A model generated the notes under the pieces. It saw only the letters and a list, made by a program, of their open reading frames with translations. It ran no database searches and was not told the DNA's origin. Below, one piece after another: positions 9,398 to 9,426 of a DNA stretch of 9,426 nucleotides (position 1 is its first letter; each line of letters starts with the position of its first letter). Both the position numbers and the translations under genes were made by a program. Source of the DNA: an uncultured Oscillospiraceae bacterium (lineage in GTDB: Bacteria; Bacillota; Clostridia; Oscillospirales; Oscillospiraceae); NCBI GenBank assembly GCA_910579595.1, contig CAJTVM010000101.1, positions 1 to 9,426 on the forward strand. The letters are read 5' to 3'.

Positions 9398-9426
9398 GAA
9401 AACGCCGAAGAAATTTTGTCGTTTTT

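Noticed and set aside
9398..9426. Terminator at the window edge
   Set aside because: AAAACG and CGTTTT could form a weak stem ending in Ts, but the pairing is poor and the sequence is cut off.

Overview
The window looks like mobile-element DNA from a GC-rich Gram-positive anaerobe, most likely a gut clostridium of the Oscillospiraceae/Lachnospiraceae kind. The basis is strong AGGAGG-type ribosome binding sites, consensus sigma-A promoters with 17-bp spacers, and proteins of clostridial prophage or integrative-element type. No host housekeeping gene, rRNA, tRNA or CRISPR array was seen.

Layout. 1-1140: the C-terminal end of a DNA cytosine methyltransferase, a tandem ribbon-helix-helix (RHH) protein and an overlapping gene of unknown function. 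1137-1466: a candidate type I toxin-antitoxin module (TA-1), with a 31-aa membrane peptide on the minus strand and a convergent small RNA on the plus strand. 1631-3258: a small zinc-ribbon protein and a 459-aa tyrosine recombinase with an XRE-like helix-turn-helix embedded in it. 3273-5315: a promoter and attenuator-like terminator, then an excisionase-like protein, a frameshifted small HTH gene, a DUF6291-like protein, a repeat-rich origin-like stretch, a phage protein of unknown function, a Holliday junction resolvase-like nuclease and a 56-aa protein that lacks a normal start codon. 5312-5433: a small RNA gene. 5473-6821: scaffold and major capsid protein. 6885-7732: a zinc-ribbon protein and a small unknown. 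7761-8042: a second candidate type I module (TA-2), in the opposite orientation. 8039-8434: a minus-strand tandem-RHH regulator whose control region holds three near-identical operators spaced exactly 33 bp apart. 8535-9397: a divergent run of four small genes.

How it works together. The integrase, excisionase-like protein, resolvase, scaffold and capsid indicate a prophage, phage satellite or degraded phage-like element. There is no terminase, portal or tail gene here. The RHH regulator probably represses itself and the divergent small-gene run. The most interesting content is the pair of candidate type I modules. In each, toxin mRNA and antisense RNA come from consensus promoters, converge on one hairpin terminator that contains the toxin stop codon, and share a 5' hairpin with compensatory base changes. 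In each, the toxin ribosome binding site is folded into a hairpin. The two peptides are unrelated, so the RNA control architecture is conserved while the toxin differs.
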